A stretch of 64,000 bases of DNA from Telluria beijingensis (GTDB lineage Bacteria > Pseudomonadota > Gammaproteobacteria > Burkholderiales > Burkholderiaceae_D): NCBI RefSeq assembly GCF_030770395.1, contig NZ_CP132480.1, positions 1,287,334-1,351,333 of the forward strand, written 5' to 3'. Under the pieces are notes generated by a model. That model saw only the letters and a list, made by a program, of their open reading frames with translations, searched no databases and had not been told where the DNA came from. Position 1 is the stretch's first letter, and every line of letters begins with the position of its first letter. This document shows positions 20,137-32,398 of the stretch, in pieces. The translations under genes were made by a program, and so were the position numbers.

Positions 20137-21081
20137 ATGCCCCAGCTTGCCGAACTCATCCAAGTCTATGGCGTGCTGATCGTGTTCGGCATCGTACTCG
20201 TCGAACAGTTCGGCCTGCCCATTCCCGCCTACCCGATCCTGATCGTGGCAGGCGCGCTATCGGTCACGGCCGACGTCAGCTGGCACCTGGTCTGGATGGC
20301 GGCCATCGTGGCGTGCCTGATCTGCGACGCCTTCTGGTTCCGCGCCGGCCGCTTCTACGGCAAGCGCATCCTGCGGCTGCTGTGCAAGATTTCCCTGTCT
20401 CCCGATTCCTGCGTCAACCAGACCGAAGACCGCTTCCGCAAGTTCGGCGTCAAGTCGCTGCTGGTGTCCAAGTTCGTCCCCGGTTTCAATACCATCGCCG
20501 CGCCGCTGTCGGGGGCAATGGGCGTCAACGCCCGGCCCTTCCTGCTGTATGCGGTCACCGGCGCGGCGCTCTGGAGCGGCACCGGCATCCTGCTCGGCGT
20601 CATGTTCCACAACAGCGTCGACGGCGTGCTCGATACCCTGTCGACCATGGGCAGCACCGCGCTCACGATCGTGGCCGGCCTGCTGGCGCTGTTCATCGCC
20701 TTCAAGTATGCCGAGCGCCGCCGCCACCGCTCGCGCAGCGCGATCGAGCGCATCGAGATGGACGAGCTGCTGGCCCTGATCGACGCCGGCCACGATCCGG
20801 TCATCATCGATGCCCGCAGTCTCACCGCGCAGCAGATGGAAGCCCCGATTCCCGGCGCCGTGGTATTCCGCGCCTGCCAGCCCGAGCACCTGATGGCGTC
20901 GCTCGACCGCGACCGCCATATCGTCGTCTATTGCAGCTGCCCGGACGACGTCACCGCCGCCGAAGTGGCGCGCCAGTTCATGCTCAACGGCTTCCATCGC
21001 GCCCGTCCGCTCAAGGGTGGGCTCGATGCCTGGAACGCCCAGCGCGGGGCCGATCCCGAGCTCGATCCGGCGACCTGCTGA
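20137..21081 (+). CDS. DedA/VTT family membrane protein fused to a rhodanese domain
   Basis: This is a 314-residue protein in two parts. Residues 1-190 are a DedA (VTT) membrane domain with [17 protein letters not shown], the conserved [10 protein letters not shown] stretch and [19 protein letters not shown]; DedA proteins are linked to undecaprenyl-phosphate or phospholipid flipping and proton-motive-force homeostasis. Residues about 205-305 form a rhodanese-like domain with IIDARS, a YCSCPDD loop supplying candidate Cys266 and Cys268, and the end GGLDAWNAQ. The fusion is known in proteobacteria, but its sulfur or redox role is unclear. It appears monocistronic, with no visible ribosome-binding site. 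Confidence 0.88.
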   Translation: MPQLAELIQVYGVLIVFGIVLVEQFGLPIPAYPILIVAGALSVTADVSWHLVWMAAIVACLICDAFWFRAGRFYGKRILRLLCKISLSPDSCVNQTEDRFRKFGVKSLLVSKFVPGFNTIAAPLSGAMGVNARPFLLYAVTGAALWSGTGILLGVMFHNSVDGVLDTLSTMGSTALTIVAGLLALFIAFKYAERRRHRSRSAIERIEMDELLALIDAGHDPVIIDARSLTAQQMEAPIPGAVVFRACQPEHLMASLDRDRHIVVYCSCPDDVTAAEVARQFMLNGFHRARPLKGGLDAWNAQRGADPELDPATC

Positions 21082-21247
21082 ACGACCCGCGCGCGCCGCT
21101 GTCAAAGTAGTTCGACTACGTCGGTCGGCTCATGCGAGGATGGTTCACATGCCGCGTGTGGCAGGTTGTGTACCTAAACTACAGAAAACACTTGTCGCGA
21201 GGGCAAAAAATTTAGTAAGCTTGGCCGTCTCTTCTTTTCGTCGCACC

Positions 21248-22261
21248 ATGACCGCCTCCCAGTTCCTCCCATCGACCGACCGCCTGCACGCCGGCGGCGC
21301 CCGCCTGCTGGCCGATATCGGCGGCACCAATTGCCGCTTCGTGCTGGAACTGGGCCCGGACCGTCTCGAGGGCGTCGAGGTGCTGCCCTGCGCCGACTAC
21401 GCCACCCTGGGCAAGGCCATGCGCGCCTACCTGGACAGCGCGGCGGTCAAGGCCATCAGCGCGGCGCCGATCCGCCATGCCGCCATCGCCATCGCCAACC
21501 CGGTGAATGGCGATTATGTGCGCATGACCAATCATCACTGGGAATTTTCCACGGAAGCGCTGCGGCAGGAATGCGGTTTCGAGATCCTGCTGGTAGTGAA
21601 CGATTTCTCGGCGCTGGCCCGTTCGCTGCCGCACCTGGGCGAGCAGAAGCGCCAGGTCGGCGGCGGCGCACCGCAGCCTGACGCGGCGCTGGGCCTGCTG
21701 GGCGCCGGCACCGGCCTCGGCGTGTCCGGCCTGGTCCCGTGCGGCAACAGCTGGACCGCGCTGCGCAGCGAGGGCGGCCACGTCAGCTTCGCCCCCGTCA
21801 ACGAGCAGGAGATCGCGATCCTGCAATACGCCTGGCGCGAATTCGAGCACGTCTCGTTCGAGCGCTTCCTGTCCGGCGCCGGCGTCGAGCTGATCTACCG
21901 CGCGCTGGCCGACCGTGCCGGCCGTCCGGACGAGCGCCTGGGCGCGGCCGAGATCTCGCGCCGCGCGCTGGCTGGCGAATGCACGCTGTGCGACGAGGTG
22001 CTGGAAGCCTTCTGCGGCATGCTCGGCACCGTGGCCGGCAACCTGGCCGTCACTCTCGGCGCCCAGGGCGGCGTGTATATCGGCGGCGGCATCGTGCCGC
22101 GCCTGGGCGAGCGCTTCGACCGTTCCTCGTTCCGCGCCCGCTTCGAGCAGAAGGGACGCTTCAGGGCCTACCTGGCCGCCGTGCCGACCTATGTGATCAC
22201 CGCCGAGTACCCCGCATTCCTTGGCGTGTCGGCGATTTTGTCGGAAAAACTGTCCGCTTGA
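21248..22261 (+). CDS. glk: Glucokinase
   Basis: Glucokinase phosphorylates glucose with ATP to glucose 6-phosphate in the cytosol. The 337-residue protein is of the bacterial Glk (not ROK) type. It has the phosphate-binding motif [11 protein letters not shown] at about 21-31, the catalytic Asp119 in [19 protein letters not shown], the EGGHVSF substrate loop, and [14 protein letters not shown] near the C-terminus. E. coli Glk has 321 residues. The ATG at 21248 lacks a clear ribosome-binding site; in-frame codons upstream run back into the DedA gene and add no Glk-like sequence. It stands alone, without zwf, pgl or edd next to it, and is followed by an intrinsic terminator. Confidence 0.92.
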   Translation: MTASQFLPSTDRLHAGGARLLADIGGTNCRFVLELGPDRLEGVEVLPCADYATLGKAMRAYLDSAAVKAISAAPIRHAAIAIANPVNGDYVRMTNHHWEFSTEALRQECGFEILLVVNDFSALARSLPHLGEQKRQVGGGAPQPDAALGLLGAGTGLGVSGLVPCGNSWTALRSEGGHVSFAPVNEQEIAILQYAWREFEHVSFERFLSGAGVELIYRALADRAGRPDERLGAAEISRRALAGECTLCDEVLEAFCGMLGTVAGNLAVTLGAQGGVYIGGGIVPRLGERFDRSSFRARFEQKGRFRAYLAAVPTYVITAEYPAFLGVSAILSEKLSA

Positions 22262-22280
22262 GGCAAATCGGCGGTGCATA

Positions 22281-22310
22281 CCGCTGTCCCCTTGTGTACA
22301 GCGGGGTTTT
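22281..22310 (+). terminator. Intrinsic terminator after glucokinase
   Basis: A 7-bp stem CCGCTGT (22281-22287) with ACAGCGG (22298-22304) and a 10-base loop is followed by GG and TTTT. It lies 20 bases after the glk stop. Confidence 0.65.
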
Positions 22311-22632
22311 ATCGGTTACAATGGCCGCCAGTTGCAAGAAACGACGTCGTCCGCTCGCGCGCCAGATGGTCGCACCGGGGTTCAACCCCCAGGTCGCTTC
22401 CCGTGCCGCACCCAGTAGCCTGCTTTTCAGCCAGCACTCCAGCGGTGCCCGAGTCGCGTGTTTCGCAACAAGCTACAACAGCCCCCGGTGGGTTTGACCC
22501 CCAAGTAATGTTAGTCCGGCGCAGCGAGGCCCGGGCTCCACGGTTTCCGTTTCAAGCAGTAGGGCATGCACGCCATGGCATGCCGTACCCGGATTCCTCG
22601 AGCCGGTTTAGCACTATTGACGACATCGCACT
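22311..22632 (+). other. Unexplained, structured leader region before scpB
   Basis: This gap of about 320 bases before scpB has no recognisable gene. A -10-like TACAAT stands near 22316-22321. Two similar segments recur: GGGGTTCAACCCCCA (a hairpin in itself) near 22378 and GTGGGTTTGACCCCCAA near 22487. Another inverted pair (GCATG/CATGC) is near 22563-22582. An open frame of 120 codons crosses the region and ends in an ATGA overlap with scpB, but its composition is not protein-like. It may be a 5' leader, a small RNA or decayed sequence. Confidence 0.4.
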
Positions 22633-23367
22633 ATGAATACTGACGAGGCCAAGAGAGTCCTCGAAACCGCCTTGCTGTGCGCCCGCGAGCCGCTGACGAT
22701 CCACGGCATGAAGAAGCTCTTCGTCGAGGGCGACGCGGGCGGACGCGCGACCGGCGCCGGCGTGGGCGCCGACACGATCAAGATCCTGCTCGAAGAACTG
22801 CGCCAGGATTGGGATGGGCGCGGCATCGAGATCGTCAGCCTGGCATCGGGCTGGCGCTTCCAGAGCCGTCCCGAGATGAAGCCCTATCTCGACCGCCTGT
22901 CGCCCGAAAAGCCGCCCAGGTATTCACGGGCGACGCTGGAAACGCTGGCGATCATCGCCTACCGCCAGCCGGTGACGCGCGGCGACATCGAAGAGATCCG
23001 CGGCGTGGCCGTCAATTCGCAGACGGTCAAGATGCTCGAAGACCGCGGCTGGATCGACGTCGTCGGCCACCGCGAAGTGGTGGGGCGGCCGGCGCTGCTG
23101 GGCACCACCCGCCAGTTCCTGGACGACCTGGGCCTGGCGTCGCTGTCGCAGTTGCCGCCGCTGCAGCCCCTGGCCGAAGGTCCGGACAGCCGCAGCCTGG
23201 AGGCGCTCGAAGCAGCATTGAACGACAATTTTGACAGGGCGGACGCGACTGCGGCCGCCGACGATTTAGCGACTTCACCCGTTGAAGTTCCGATCCGCGA
23301 CACGCTTGACGACGGGATTGCCGAGGCGGGTCAGCACAATAAAGACACACACGATGAGCCCAACTGA
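22633..23367 (+). CDS. scpB: Segregation and condensation protein B (SMC-Scp complex subunit)
   Basis: ScpB is the winged-helix kite subunit that, with ScpA, binds SMC and organises the chromosome for segregation. The 244-residue protein has the two-winged-helix pattern. It opens with [20 protein letters not shown] and contains the family core [29 protein letters not shown] and the [10 protein letters not shown] motif. The C-terminal 60 residues are acidic and probably disordered. Its last 14 bases overlap the rluB start, so the two are coupled. No scpA is next to it in the window. Confidence 0.92.
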   Translation: MNTDEAKRVLETALLCAREPLTIHGMKKLFVEGDAGGRATGAGVGADTIKILLEELRQDWDGRGIEIVSLASGWRFQSRPEMKPYLDRLSPEKPPRYSRATLETLAIIAYRQPVTRGDIEEIRGVAVNSQTVKMLEDRGWIDVVGHREVVGRPALLGTTRQFLDDLGLASLSQLPPLQPLAEGPDSRSLEALEAALNDNFDRADATAAADDLATSPVEVPIRDTLDDGIAEAGQHNKDTHDEPN

Positions 23368-25357
23368 ACAAAACGAGACCAAGCCTGTGGATGCAGGCGA
23401 CACCGCCGCAGCCAAGCCGAAGCGTACGCGCAAGGCGGCTGCCAAGCCTGCCGACGCCGCACCGGTCGAAGCCGTCGCGGTCGCCGCCGAGGCGCCGGCC
23501 AAGCCGAAGCGCACCCGCAAGGCCGCCGTCGTCGCTGAAGCGCCAGTCGCCGAGGCGAGCGCTGCCGATGCCCCGGTCGCCGCTCCGGCCGTCAAGCCCC
23601 GCAAGCCGCGCGCCACCAAGGCCGCCAAGGAAGAAAGCGCAGTCGCCCCCGAGGCCGCAGCCCCTGCCGCTCCCGTCGAATCGGTCGAGCCAGTTGCGCC
23701 GGCGCGCAAGCCGCGTGGCCCGCGCCAGATGCGCGAACAGCGCGCCGAGCGCGAAGCGCTGCAACAGGCGGCCGCGCCGGCCGCCGCCCCCGAGGCTGCC
23801 GAGCAGGGCCAGCCTGCAGGCGAAGCCCAGCCGCAAGCCGCACAGGCAGGCGAAGCAGCGCAGGAAGGCAATCGTGAACACCGCGGCCGCGGCCAGCAGA
23901 AGCAGGGCAAGCGCGGCCAGCAAAGCGGTCGTCCAGTCCAGCAGAGCGGTCGCCCGACCCAGCAGAACGGTCGCCAGCCGCAGCAGATCGGCCGCGGCGC
24001 CAAGCCGGGCAAGGGTGGCAAGCAGCAACCGGCCGGCAACGAGGCCGACAATGTGTTCTCCTTCGTGACATCGGACGATTTCGACGCCAACGACGGCGCG
24101 CGCGGCAATGCACCAGCCAAGCAGGTGCGGCGCGACCTGACCGCCGACGACGATGCGCCGAAGCTGCACAAGGTGCTGGCCGAGGCCGGCCTGGGTTCGC
24201 GGCGCGACATGGAAGACCTGATCGTCGCTGGCCGCGTGTCGGTCAATGGCGAGCCGGCCCATATCGGCCAGCGCATCCTGCCGACCGACGCAGTCCGCAT
24301 CAACGGCAAGCTGATCCAGCGCCGGGTGAGCAGCAAGCCGCCGCGCGTGCTGGTCTACCACAAGCCGGCCGGCGAGATCGTCAGCCACGACGACCCGGAA
24401 GGCCGTCCTTCGGTGTTCGACCGCCTGCCGACCATGAAGGCAGGCAAGTGGCTGGCCGTCGGCCGCCTCGACTTCAATACCGAAGGCCTGCTGCTGTTTA
24501 CGACTTCGGGCGACCTCGCCAACCGGCTGATGCACCCGCGCTACAACATCGACCGCGAATACGCGGTGCGCACGCTGGGTGAGCTCGAGGAAGGCATGCG
24601 CCAGAAGCTGCTCAGTGGCGTCGAGCTCGACGACGGCAAGGCCGCGTTCTCGAAGATCCAGAACGGCGGCGGCGAGGGCATCAACCGCTGGTACCGCGTG
24701 GTGATCGGCGAAGGCCGCAACCGCGAGGTGCGCCGCATGTTCGAGGCGGTCGGCCTGACCGTCTCGCGCCTGATCCGTACCCGGTATGGCGCCATGACCC
24801 TGCCGAGCGGTCTCAAGCGCGGTCGCTGGGAAGAATTCGAGGAAAACGATGTGCGCGCGCTGCTGACGGCGTTCGGCGTCGAGAAAAAAGGCGGCGCACC
24901 CGAGAAGCAGGGCAAGGGCGGCGCCAAGCATGGCAAGGGTCCGCGCCCGGATGGCGCGCGCGACGGCAATCGCGCCAATGCCGAGCGCAACAACGATCGC
25001 AGCGACGGCAACCGCATCGACCGTGCCGACGCCAACCGCAATGTCGACCCGTTCGGCCCGCCGGTGGCGCGTGTCGGCGCGACGCGCAACCAGGGCATCC
25101 TGAACGGTCCGGTGCCAGGCGGTAAGCCAGCTGGCGGTCGCCAGGGCGGTTTCGGCGGCCAGGGTGGGCAGGGCGGCGGCAAGGGCCGTGGCGCGAATGC
25201 CGCTGGCGGCGGCAAGGCCGGCAGCAGCCGTCCACGCCAGCCGGATCCGCTGCAGACCACCTTCGGCTTTGCCGGTTCGGGCGGCGGCGGTCGTCGCGGC
25301 GGCCAGGGGCCGCGCGGTTCGGAGCACGGCCTGCCGCGCCGCGGTCGTCGCGGCTGA
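23354..25357 (+). CDS. rluB: 23S rRNA pseudouridine synthase B with long low-complexity tails
   Basis: RluB converts uridine 2605 of 23S rRNA (E. coli numbering) to pseudouridine. The 667-residue protein has an S4 RNA-binding domain at about 270-330 ([15 protein letters not shown]) and the catalytic domain with [13 protein letters not shown], whose Asp373 is the expected nucleophile. The first 255 or so residues are Ala/Lys/Pro- then Gln/Gly/Arg-rich, and the last 130 are Gly/Asn/Arg-rich; both look disordered and basic. E. coli RluB is only about 290 residues. Such extensions are common in this bacterial group and may aid RNA binding. The ATG at 23354 overlaps the scpB end; the frame upstream is inside scpB. 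Confidence 0.92.
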   Translation: MSPTEQNETKPVDAGDTAAAKPKRTRKAAAKPADAAPVEAVAVAAEAPAKPKRTRKAAVVAEAPVAEASAADAPVAAPAVKPRKPRATKAAKEESAVAPEAAAPAAPVESVEPVAPARKPRGPRQMREQRAEREALQQAAAPAAAPEAAEQGQPAGEAQPQAAQAGEAAQEGNREHRGRGQQKQGKRGQQSGRPVQQSGRPTQQNGRQPQQIGRGAKPGKGGKQQPAGNEADNVFSFVTSDDFDANDGARGNAPAKQVRRDLTADDDAPKLHKVLAEAGLGSRRDMEDLIVAGRVSVNGEPAHIGQRILPTDAVRINGKLIQRRVSSKPPRVLVYHKPAGEIVSHDDPEGRPSVFDRLPTMKAGKWLAVGRLDFNTEGLLLFTTSGDLANRLMHPRYNIDREYAVRTLGELEEGMRQKLLSGVELDDGKAAFSKIQNGGGEGINRWYRVVIGEGRNREVRRMFEAVGLTVSRLIRTRYGAMTLPSGLKRGRWEEFEENDVRALLTAFGVEKKGGAPEKQGKGGAKHGKGPRPDGARDGNRANAERNNDRSDGNRIDRADANRNVDPFGPPVARVGATRNQGILNGPVPGGKPAGGRQGGFGGQGGQGGGKGRGANAAGGGKAGSSRPRQPDPLQTTFGFAGSGGGGRRGGQGPRGSEHGLPRRGRRG

Positions 25358-25474
25358 GCCTGACCTTTGGGCGGTCTGTGCAGGCGTGCGCAGGCCGGCA
25401 AAACCGCGTAGAATCTCTCGCAGCCCATAGCAACTCGTCAACTGTTGTTTAAAGCGACATTTGTGGTATGGCGA

Positions 25475-25503
25475 TTGCGAGAGAAGTCGAAAAGCAGTAT
25501 AAT
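25475..25503 (+). promoter_or_regulatory. Strong sigma-70 promoter of the rimP-nusA-infB operon
   Basis: TTGCGA (25475-25480) and a perfect TATAAT (25498-25503) are separated by 17 bases. It is the best housekeeping promoter in the window and lies about 160 bases before rimP. The 305-base gap between rluB and rimP otherwise holds the leader and its terminator. Confidence 0.8.
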
Positions 25504-25600
25504 TTGCAGCCTAATCGAAGTCCTCCCCCAAAGTGATATCGGCGCGTTCCTGACGCGCGTAACACTGGAGGTGCTTTCATCTGGTTGGGTTGTAAGTACA

Positions 25601-25630
25601 AAAAGATGGGCAGATGCCCATTTTTTTTTT
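25601..25630 (+). terminator. Leader terminator (attenuator) upstream of rimP
   Basis: ATGGGC (25606-25611) pairs with GCCCAT (25616-25621) around an AGAT loop, with an A-tract before and ten T after. It stands between the operon promoter and the rimP ribosome-binding site, so transcripts must read through it. A GGAGG at 25567-25571 precedes a short frame running into the hairpin. Confidence 0.8.
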
Positions 25631-25662
25631 GGTAAATCGTTTTAAAGCCCTGGAGAAGTGCC

Positions 25663-27713
<2,051 letters not shown>

Positions 27714-27757
27714 ACATTTCTTTATCATCTGTCGCGACACGTAGAAAAGAGGACTGA

Positions 27758-30589
27758 ATGGCGAGTAACAACGTAGCCCAATTTGCCACCGAGCTGAAGA
27801 TGCCTGCAGACCTGCTGCTGACCCAGCTGCGTTCGGCCGGCGTCGAGAAAAGCTCGACGTCAGATCCCTTGTCGAAAGATGATAAGGACAAGCTGCTGAA
27901 CCACCTGCGCCGTACCCACGGCGCCGCCGATACTGGCGAGAAAAAGAAGATCACGGTGACGCGCAAGGAAACCAGCGAGATCAAGCAGGCCGATTCGTCG
28001 GGCAAATCGCGCACGATCCAGGTCGAAGTCCGCAAGAAGCGCACCTTCGTGCAGCGCGACGACCTGGTCACGACCAAGGCGCCCGAAGAACCGGTGATCG
28101 ACGCCGCCGAACAGGCGCGCCGCGAAGAAGACGCGCGCCGCCAGGCCGAGCTGATCGCCCGTCAAGAGGCCGACCTGCGCGAAAAGCAGGAACGCCTGGC
28201 CAAGCTGGAAGCCGAAGAAAAAGCGCAAGCCGCGGCCGCTGAAGAGCAGGCCAAGCGCGAAGCCGCCGAGGCGGCCAAGCGCGACGCCGCCGAGAAAGCC
28301 GCCGTTGCCGCTGCCGCCAAGGAAGCTGCAGCAGGCAAGGAAGCCGCTGCCGGCGCCGACGAGGCCGCCAAGAAAGCGGCCGACGAGGCCAAGGCCGCCA
28401 AGGATGCCGCCGCCAAGGAAGCGGCCGAACGCGCTGCCGCCACCGAGCGCGCACGCAAGGCCGTGGCCGACGAAGTCGCGCAGATCAAGCTCATGATGAG
28501 CCAGCCGCGCCGCGTGATCAAGGCGCCGGAACCGGCGCCGAAGCCAGCCGCTCCGGCGGCTGCCGCCGGCACGCTGCACAAGCCTGCCGACAAGAAGCCG
28601 GGCGAAGTCAAGAAGGACGACGCCAAGAAGCCGGGCGACAAGAAGTCGATCAAGTCGGCCAATGTGTCGTCGACCTGGTCGGACGATAAAAAGCGTGGCG
28701 GTACCGGCCTGAAAACCCGTGGCGCCCCTGCCGGCGGCGGTGGCCGTGACGGCTGGCGCAGCGGTGGCCGTGGCGGCCGTCGCGGTCATGGCGACGATCG
28801 TGAATCGAACTTCCAGGCGCCGACCGAAGCCATCGTCAAGGACGTCCACGTTCCAGAGACCATCACGGTCGCTGAACTGGCGCACAAGATGTCGGTCAAG
28901 GCATCCGAGGTCATCAAGCAGCTGATGAAGCTGGGCCAGATGTGCACCATCAACCAGGTGCTGGACCAGGAAACCGCGATGATCCTGGTGGAAGAGATGG
29001 GCCATAAGGCCTTCGCTGCCGCCGAGGACGATCCGGAAGCGATCCTGGCCGACCAGGGCGAGCACACCGAGTTCGAATCGAGCTCGCGCGCTCCGGTGGT
29101 CACCGTCATGGGTCACGTCGACCACGGCAAGACCTCGCTGCTGGACTACATCCGTCGCGCCAAGGTCGCATCGGGCGAAGCGGGCGGCATTACCCAGCAC
29201 ATCGGCGCCTACCACGTGGACACCCCGCGCGGCATGATCACCTTCCTGGATACCCCGGGCCACGAGGCGTTCACCGCGATGCGTGCCCGCGGCGCGAAAG
29301 CGACCGACATCGTCATCCTGGTGGTGGCGGCCGACGACGGCGTGATGCCGCAGACCAAAGAGGCGATCGCCCACGCGAAAGCCGCCGGCGTGCCGCTGGT
29401 CGTGGCGATCAACAAGATCGACAAGCAGGGCGCCAACCCGGATCGCGTGACCCAGGAACTGGTCGCCGAAGGCGTGGTGCCTGAAGAATACGGTGGCGAT
29501 TCGCCATTCGTGCCAGTGTCGGCCAAGGTCGGCACCGGTATCGACGATCTGCTGGAGCAGGTGCTGCTGCAGGCCGAAGTGCTGGAACTGAAGGCGCCGA
29601 CCGAATCGCTGGCCCGTGGCCTGGTGGTCGAAGCCCGCCTCGACAAGGGCCGCGGCCCGGTCGCGACGATCCTGGTGCAGTCGGGTACCCTGAAGCGCGG
29701 CGACGTCGTGCTGGCGGGTTCCTCGTTCGGCCGCGTCCGCGCCATGCTGGACGAGAACGGCAAGACGATCGCTTCGGCCGGTCCGTCGATCCCGGTCGAG
29801 ATCCAGGGCCTGACCGAAGTGCCGAGCGCCGGCGAAGAAGTCATGGTCATGGCCGACGAGCGCAAGGCGCGTGAAATTGCCCTGTTCCGTCAAGGCAAGT
29901 TCCGTGACGTGAAGCTGGCCAAGCAGCAAGCCGCGAAGCTGGAAAACATGTTCGAGCAGATGGCCGAGGGCGAGGTGAAGAACCTGCCGCTGATCGTCAA
30001 GACCGACGTGCAGGGTTCGCAGGAAGCGCTGGTCGGTTCGCTGCAGAAGCTGTCGACCTCGGAAGTGCGGGTGCAGGTCGTCCACGCGGCGGTCGGCGGC
30101 ATCACCGAGTCGGACGTCAACCTGGCGACCGCCTCGAAGGCTGTCATCATCGGCTTCAACGCCCGTGCGGATGCCCAGGCGCGCAAGCTGGCCGAAGCGA
30201 ACGGCGTCGACATCCGTTACTACAGCATCATTTACGATGCGATCGACGAGATCAAGACCGCACTGTCGGGCATGCTGGCGCCGGAGAAGCGCGAGACCAT
30301 CACCGGCCAGGTCGAGATTCGCCAGGTCATCCTGGTCTCGAAGGTCGGCGCGATCGCGGGCTGCCTGGTCACCGATGGCGTGGTCAAGCGTACCTCCTCG
30401 GTCCGCCTGCTGCGCAACAACATCGTGGTCTGGACCGGCGAGATCGATTCGCTCAAGCGCTTCAAGGACGACGCGAAGGAAGTGCGCGCCGGTCTCGAGT
30501 GCGGCCTGTCGCTGAAGGGCATGAACGAAATCCAGGTCGGCGACGTCCTGGAGGTGTTCGAAGTCACCGAAGTGGCGCGTACGCTGTAA
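27758..30589 (+). CDS. infB: Translation initiation factor IF-2
   Basis: IF-2 is the GTPase that brings initiator tRNA to the ribosome and promotes subunit joining. The 943-residue protein has an N-terminal IF2_N domain (about 1-55) and a long Ala/Lys/Glu-rich linker to about residue 340. A second IF2_N module ([18 protein letters not shown]) precedes the G domain with GHVDHGKT at 452-459, DTPGHEAF and NKIDKQG, and domains II-IV follow. A possible in-frame internal start, as for E. coli IF2-beta, was not evaluated. It is last in the rimP operon and followed by a terminator. Confidence 0.97.
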   Translation: MASNNVAQFATELKMPADLLLTQLRSAGVEKSSTSDPLSKDDKDKLLNHLRRTHGAADTGEKKKITVTRKETSEIKQADSSGKSRTIQVEVRKKRTFVQRDDLVTTKAPEEPVIDAAEQARREEDARRQAELIARQEADLREKQERLAKLEAEEKAQAAAAEEQAKREAAEAAKRDAAEKAAVAAAAKEAAAGKEAAAGADEAAKKAADEAKAAKDAAAKEAAERAAATERARKAVADEVAQIKLMMSQPRRVIKAPEPAPKPAAPAAAAGTLHKPADKKPGEVKKDDAKKPGDKKSIKSANVSSTWSDDKKRGGTGLKTRGAPAGGGGRDGWRSGGRGGRRGHGDDRESNFQAPTEAIVKDVHVPETITVAELAHKMSVKASEVIKQLMKLGQMCTINQVLDQETAMILVEEMGHKAFAAAEDDPEAILADQGEHTEFESSSRAPVVTVMGHVDHGKTSLLDYIRRAKVASGEAGGITQHIGAYHVDTPRGMITFLDTPGHEAFTAMRARGAKATDIVILVVAADDGVMPQTKEAIAHAKAAGVPLVVAINKIDKQGANPDRVTQELVAEGVVPEEYGGDSPFVPVSAKVGTGIDDLLEQVLLQAEVLELKAPTESLARGLVVEARLDKGRGPVATILVQSGTLKRGDVVLAGSSFGRVRAMLDENGKTIASAGPSIPVEIQGLTEVPSAGEEVMVMADERKAREIALFRQGKFRDVKLAKQQAAKLENMFEQMAEGEVKNLPLIVKTDVQGSQEALVGSLQKLSTSEVRVQVVHAAVGGITESDVNLATASKAVIIGFNARADAQARKLAEANGVDIRYYSIIYDAIDEIKTALSGMLAPEKRETITGQVEIRQVILVSKVGAIAGCLVTDGVVKRTSSVRLLRNNIVVWTGEIDSLKRFKDDAKEVRAGLECGLSLKGMNEIQVGDVLEVFEVTEVARTL

Positions 30590-30612
30590 GCCACGCCGTT
30601 GGCGTACCATGG

Positions 30613-30663
30613 GGGCCAGGACGCTTCGCGGCAATGCCGCGGAGGGCCTGGCCCTTGTTTTTA
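30613..30663 (+). terminator. Terminator-like hairpin after infB
   Basis: An 8-bp outer stem (GGGCCAGG 30613-30620 with CCTGGCCC 30647-30654) surrounds an inner CGCGGC/GCCGCG hairpin and is followed by TTGTTTTTA. It would end or dampen the rimP-nusA-infB transcript before rbfA. Confidence 0.7.
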
Positions 30664-30702
30664 GCTGTCGGCGATCACGCGTATCGGCCCGCAGTCCAAG
30701 CA

Positions 30703-30807
30703 CGTCGTTCCCGCGGAGGCGGGAACCCAAGTTTGTTCGCTTGACCGCCGCAGCAAACGAAGCCACTGAGCGAAGAAACTTGGGTCCCCGCCTTCGCGGG
30801 GACGACG
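30703..30807. repeat. MITE/REP-like element with long terminal inverted repeats
   Basis: Two 39-base arms (30703-30741 and 30769-30807) are inverted copies differing at only a few positions, around a 27-base centre. Each arm contains the CCCGCGxAGGCGGG palindrome, so each arm also folds alone. It encodes nothing. The arm pattern (CGTCGTTCCCGCG..., ...ACCCAAGTTT) resembles dispersed repeats common in this bacterial group. It lies between the infB terminator and rbfA and would be in the 5' leader of rbfA if transcribed from upstream. Confidence 0.75.
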
Positions 30808-30843
30808 GAATAGAAGCTAACAAAAGAACAAGCAGCAACCATC

Positions 30844-31272
30844 ATGGCTAAACACAGCAAAAGCATTCCACAGCGCGGCCTGCGCGTGGCCGACCAGATC
30901 CAGAAGGACCTGTCGGAACTCATCGCCTTCGAACTGAAGGACCCGCGCGTCGGCATGGTCACCATCAGCGAAGTCCAGCTGACCCCGGACTATGCCCACG
31001 CCAAGATCTACTTCACCCTGCTGAAAGACAGCGCGGAAGAAGTGCGCCAGACCCTGGAAGGCCTGTCGAAGGCCTCGGGCTACCTGCGCAATATGCTGGG
31101 CAAGCGCCTGCACATCCATACGCTGCCGTCGCTGCACTTCGTGCACGACACCTCGACCGCGCGCGGCCTGCAGATGTCGGCCCTGATCGACCAGGCCAAT
31201 GCCACCCGCGCCAAGGACGATCCCGAGTCGAATCCCGAGACGCAGGACGCCGGTCAGGCGGACAAAGAGTGA
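30844..31272 (+). CDS. rbfA: 30S ribosome-binding factor A
   Basis: RbfA is a KH-fold protein that binds the 30S subunit, helps 16S rRNA 5'-end maturation and supports growth in the cold. The 142-residue protein has the family core [38 protein letters not shown] and the LHFVHDTS end motif, then a short acidic tail. It overlaps truB by four bases (GTGA), giving the conserved infB-rbfA-truB order. No good promoter was found between the infB terminator and this gene, and the repeat element occupies the gap. Confidence 0.95.
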   Translation: MAKHSKSIPQRGLRVADQIQKDLSELIAFELKDPRVGMVTISEVQLTPDYAHAKIYFTLLKDSAEEVRQTLEGLSKASGYLRNMLGKRLHIHTLPSLHFVHDTSTARGLQMSALIDQANATRAKDDPESNPETQDAGQADKE

Positions 31273-32195
31273 ACGGACGTCCCGCACGAAAGCCGCGCGA
31301 CCTCGTCGACGGCGTGCTGCTGCTCGACAAGCCGGTCGGCCTGTCCTCGAACGACGCCCTGATCAAGGCGAAACGGGTGCTGAACGCGAAGAAGGCCGGC
31401 CATACCGGCACGCTGGACCCGTTCGCCACCGGCCTGCTGCCGCTGTGCTTCGGCGAAGCGACCAAGTTCTCGCAAGACCTGCTCGAAGCCGACAAGACCT
31501 ACGAGGCCACGGTCCACCTGGGCATCATGACGAATACCGGCGACACCGAGGGCGAGGCGATCGAGACGCTGCCGGTGGACGTGACGCTGGAACAGATCGA
31601 GGCGGCGCTGGCGCGCTTTCGCGGTCCGATCCAGCAGGTGCCCCCGATGTATTCGGCGCTCAAGCGCGACGGCAAGGCGCTGTACGAATACGCGCGCGAA
31701 GGCATTACCCTCGAGCGCGAAGCGCGGCCGGTGACGATCCACGCGCTGTCGCTGGTCTCCTACGACGCGCCTTTTCTCAGGATCCGCGTTACCTGCAGCA
31801 AGGGCACCTATGTGCGCGTGCTGGGCGAGGACATCGGCGCCGCCCTCGGCTGCGGCGCCCACCTGAACGCGCTGCGCCGGATCGAAGTCGGCGCGCTGGA
31901 CGTCACGGGCATGATCACGCTCGACGAATTGCTGGCCCATCCCGATCCGTTGTCGCTGCTGCGGCCGGTCGACGCGCTATTGTCGACTTTCCCGTCGATC
32001 GAGCTCACGGCCGGGTTGGCGAAGCGTTTCCTGCAAGGCCAGCGCCTGGCGCTCGGCAAGGAAGATGTCGCCATTCCCGAGCAACAGGGACGGGTGCGCA
32101 TCTACCACGACGGCCGCCTGCTCGGCACCGGCCAGTTGGGCGAATATGCGATCCTGGCGCCGGAGCGCCTGATCTCGACCGCGCCATCCGCCTGA
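31269..32195 (+). CDS. truB: tRNA pseudouridine-55 synthase
   Basis: TruB makes pseudouridine at position 55 in the T-loop of tRNAs. The 308-residue protein has [18 protein letters not shown], the catalytic motif [12 protein letters not shown] with Asp50 as nucleophile, the [21 protein letters not shown] segment, and [23 protein letters not shown]-terminal TruB_C/PUA-like part completes it. It starts at GTG overlapping the rbfA stop, and no better ATG exists. Length is normal for a bacterial TruB. Confidence 0.96.
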   Translation: MNGRPARKPRDLVDGVLLLDKPVGLSSNDALIKAKRVLNAKKAGHTGTLDPFATGLLPLCFGEATKFSQDLLEADKTYEATVHLGIMTNTGDTEGEAIETLPVDVTLEQIEAALARFRGPIQQVPPMYSALKRDGKALYEYAREGITLEREARPVTIHALSLVSYDAPFLRIRVTCSKGTYVRVLGEDIGAALGCGAHLNALRRIEVGALDVTGMITLDELLAHPDPLSLLRPVDALLSTFPSIELTAGLAKRFLQGQRLALGKEDVAIPEQQGRVRIYHDGRLLGTGQLGEYAILAPERLISTAPSA

Positions 32196-32312
32196 TTCCT
32201 TGCCGCGCTGCATGTCACGCGCCTGACACGGGCCGCAGCTAAGCTGCGCCTGTGACAAGCCGTTGAATTTTCGTGCTTTCTGCTCGCAAGATTCGGACTG
32301 GGCGGATACGCA

Positions 32313-32321
32313 TGCTATACT
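32313..32321 (+). promoter_or_regulatory. Extended -10 promoter of typA
   Basis: TATACT at 32316-32321 with an upstream TG at 32313-32314 forms an extended -10 box; a weak TTCGGA stands 18 bases upstream. The start would leave a leader of roughly 70 bases before typA. Confidence 0.5.
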
Positions 32322-32398
32322 AGTCGGTTTCCGAAATCGGTAGTATCGGACCCCGCAGTTCCAGTACATCCTGTACACCACGCTACTTTCTAAAAATC

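Noticed and set aside
22274..22636. A 120-codon frame ending in an ATGA overlap with scpB
   Set aside because: The overlap is tempting, but the product is rich in Arg/Ser/Pro without any domain pattern, the codon usage is unlike neighbours, and no ribosome-binding site precedes it.
25445..25645. A 66-codon frame across the rimP promoter and leader terminator
   Set aside because: It begins before the -10 box that should start the transcript, so it cannot be made from that promoter, and its end is the T-run of the terminator.
30703..30807. CRISPR-like repeat
   Set aside because: There are only two arms, and they are inverted, not direct, with no spacer series. It fits a MITE/REP element.
27860..30838. 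A 992-codon minus-strand frame over infB
   Set aside because: It is antisense to infB, which has all GTPase motifs; the frame product is low-complexity and starts inside the repeat element.
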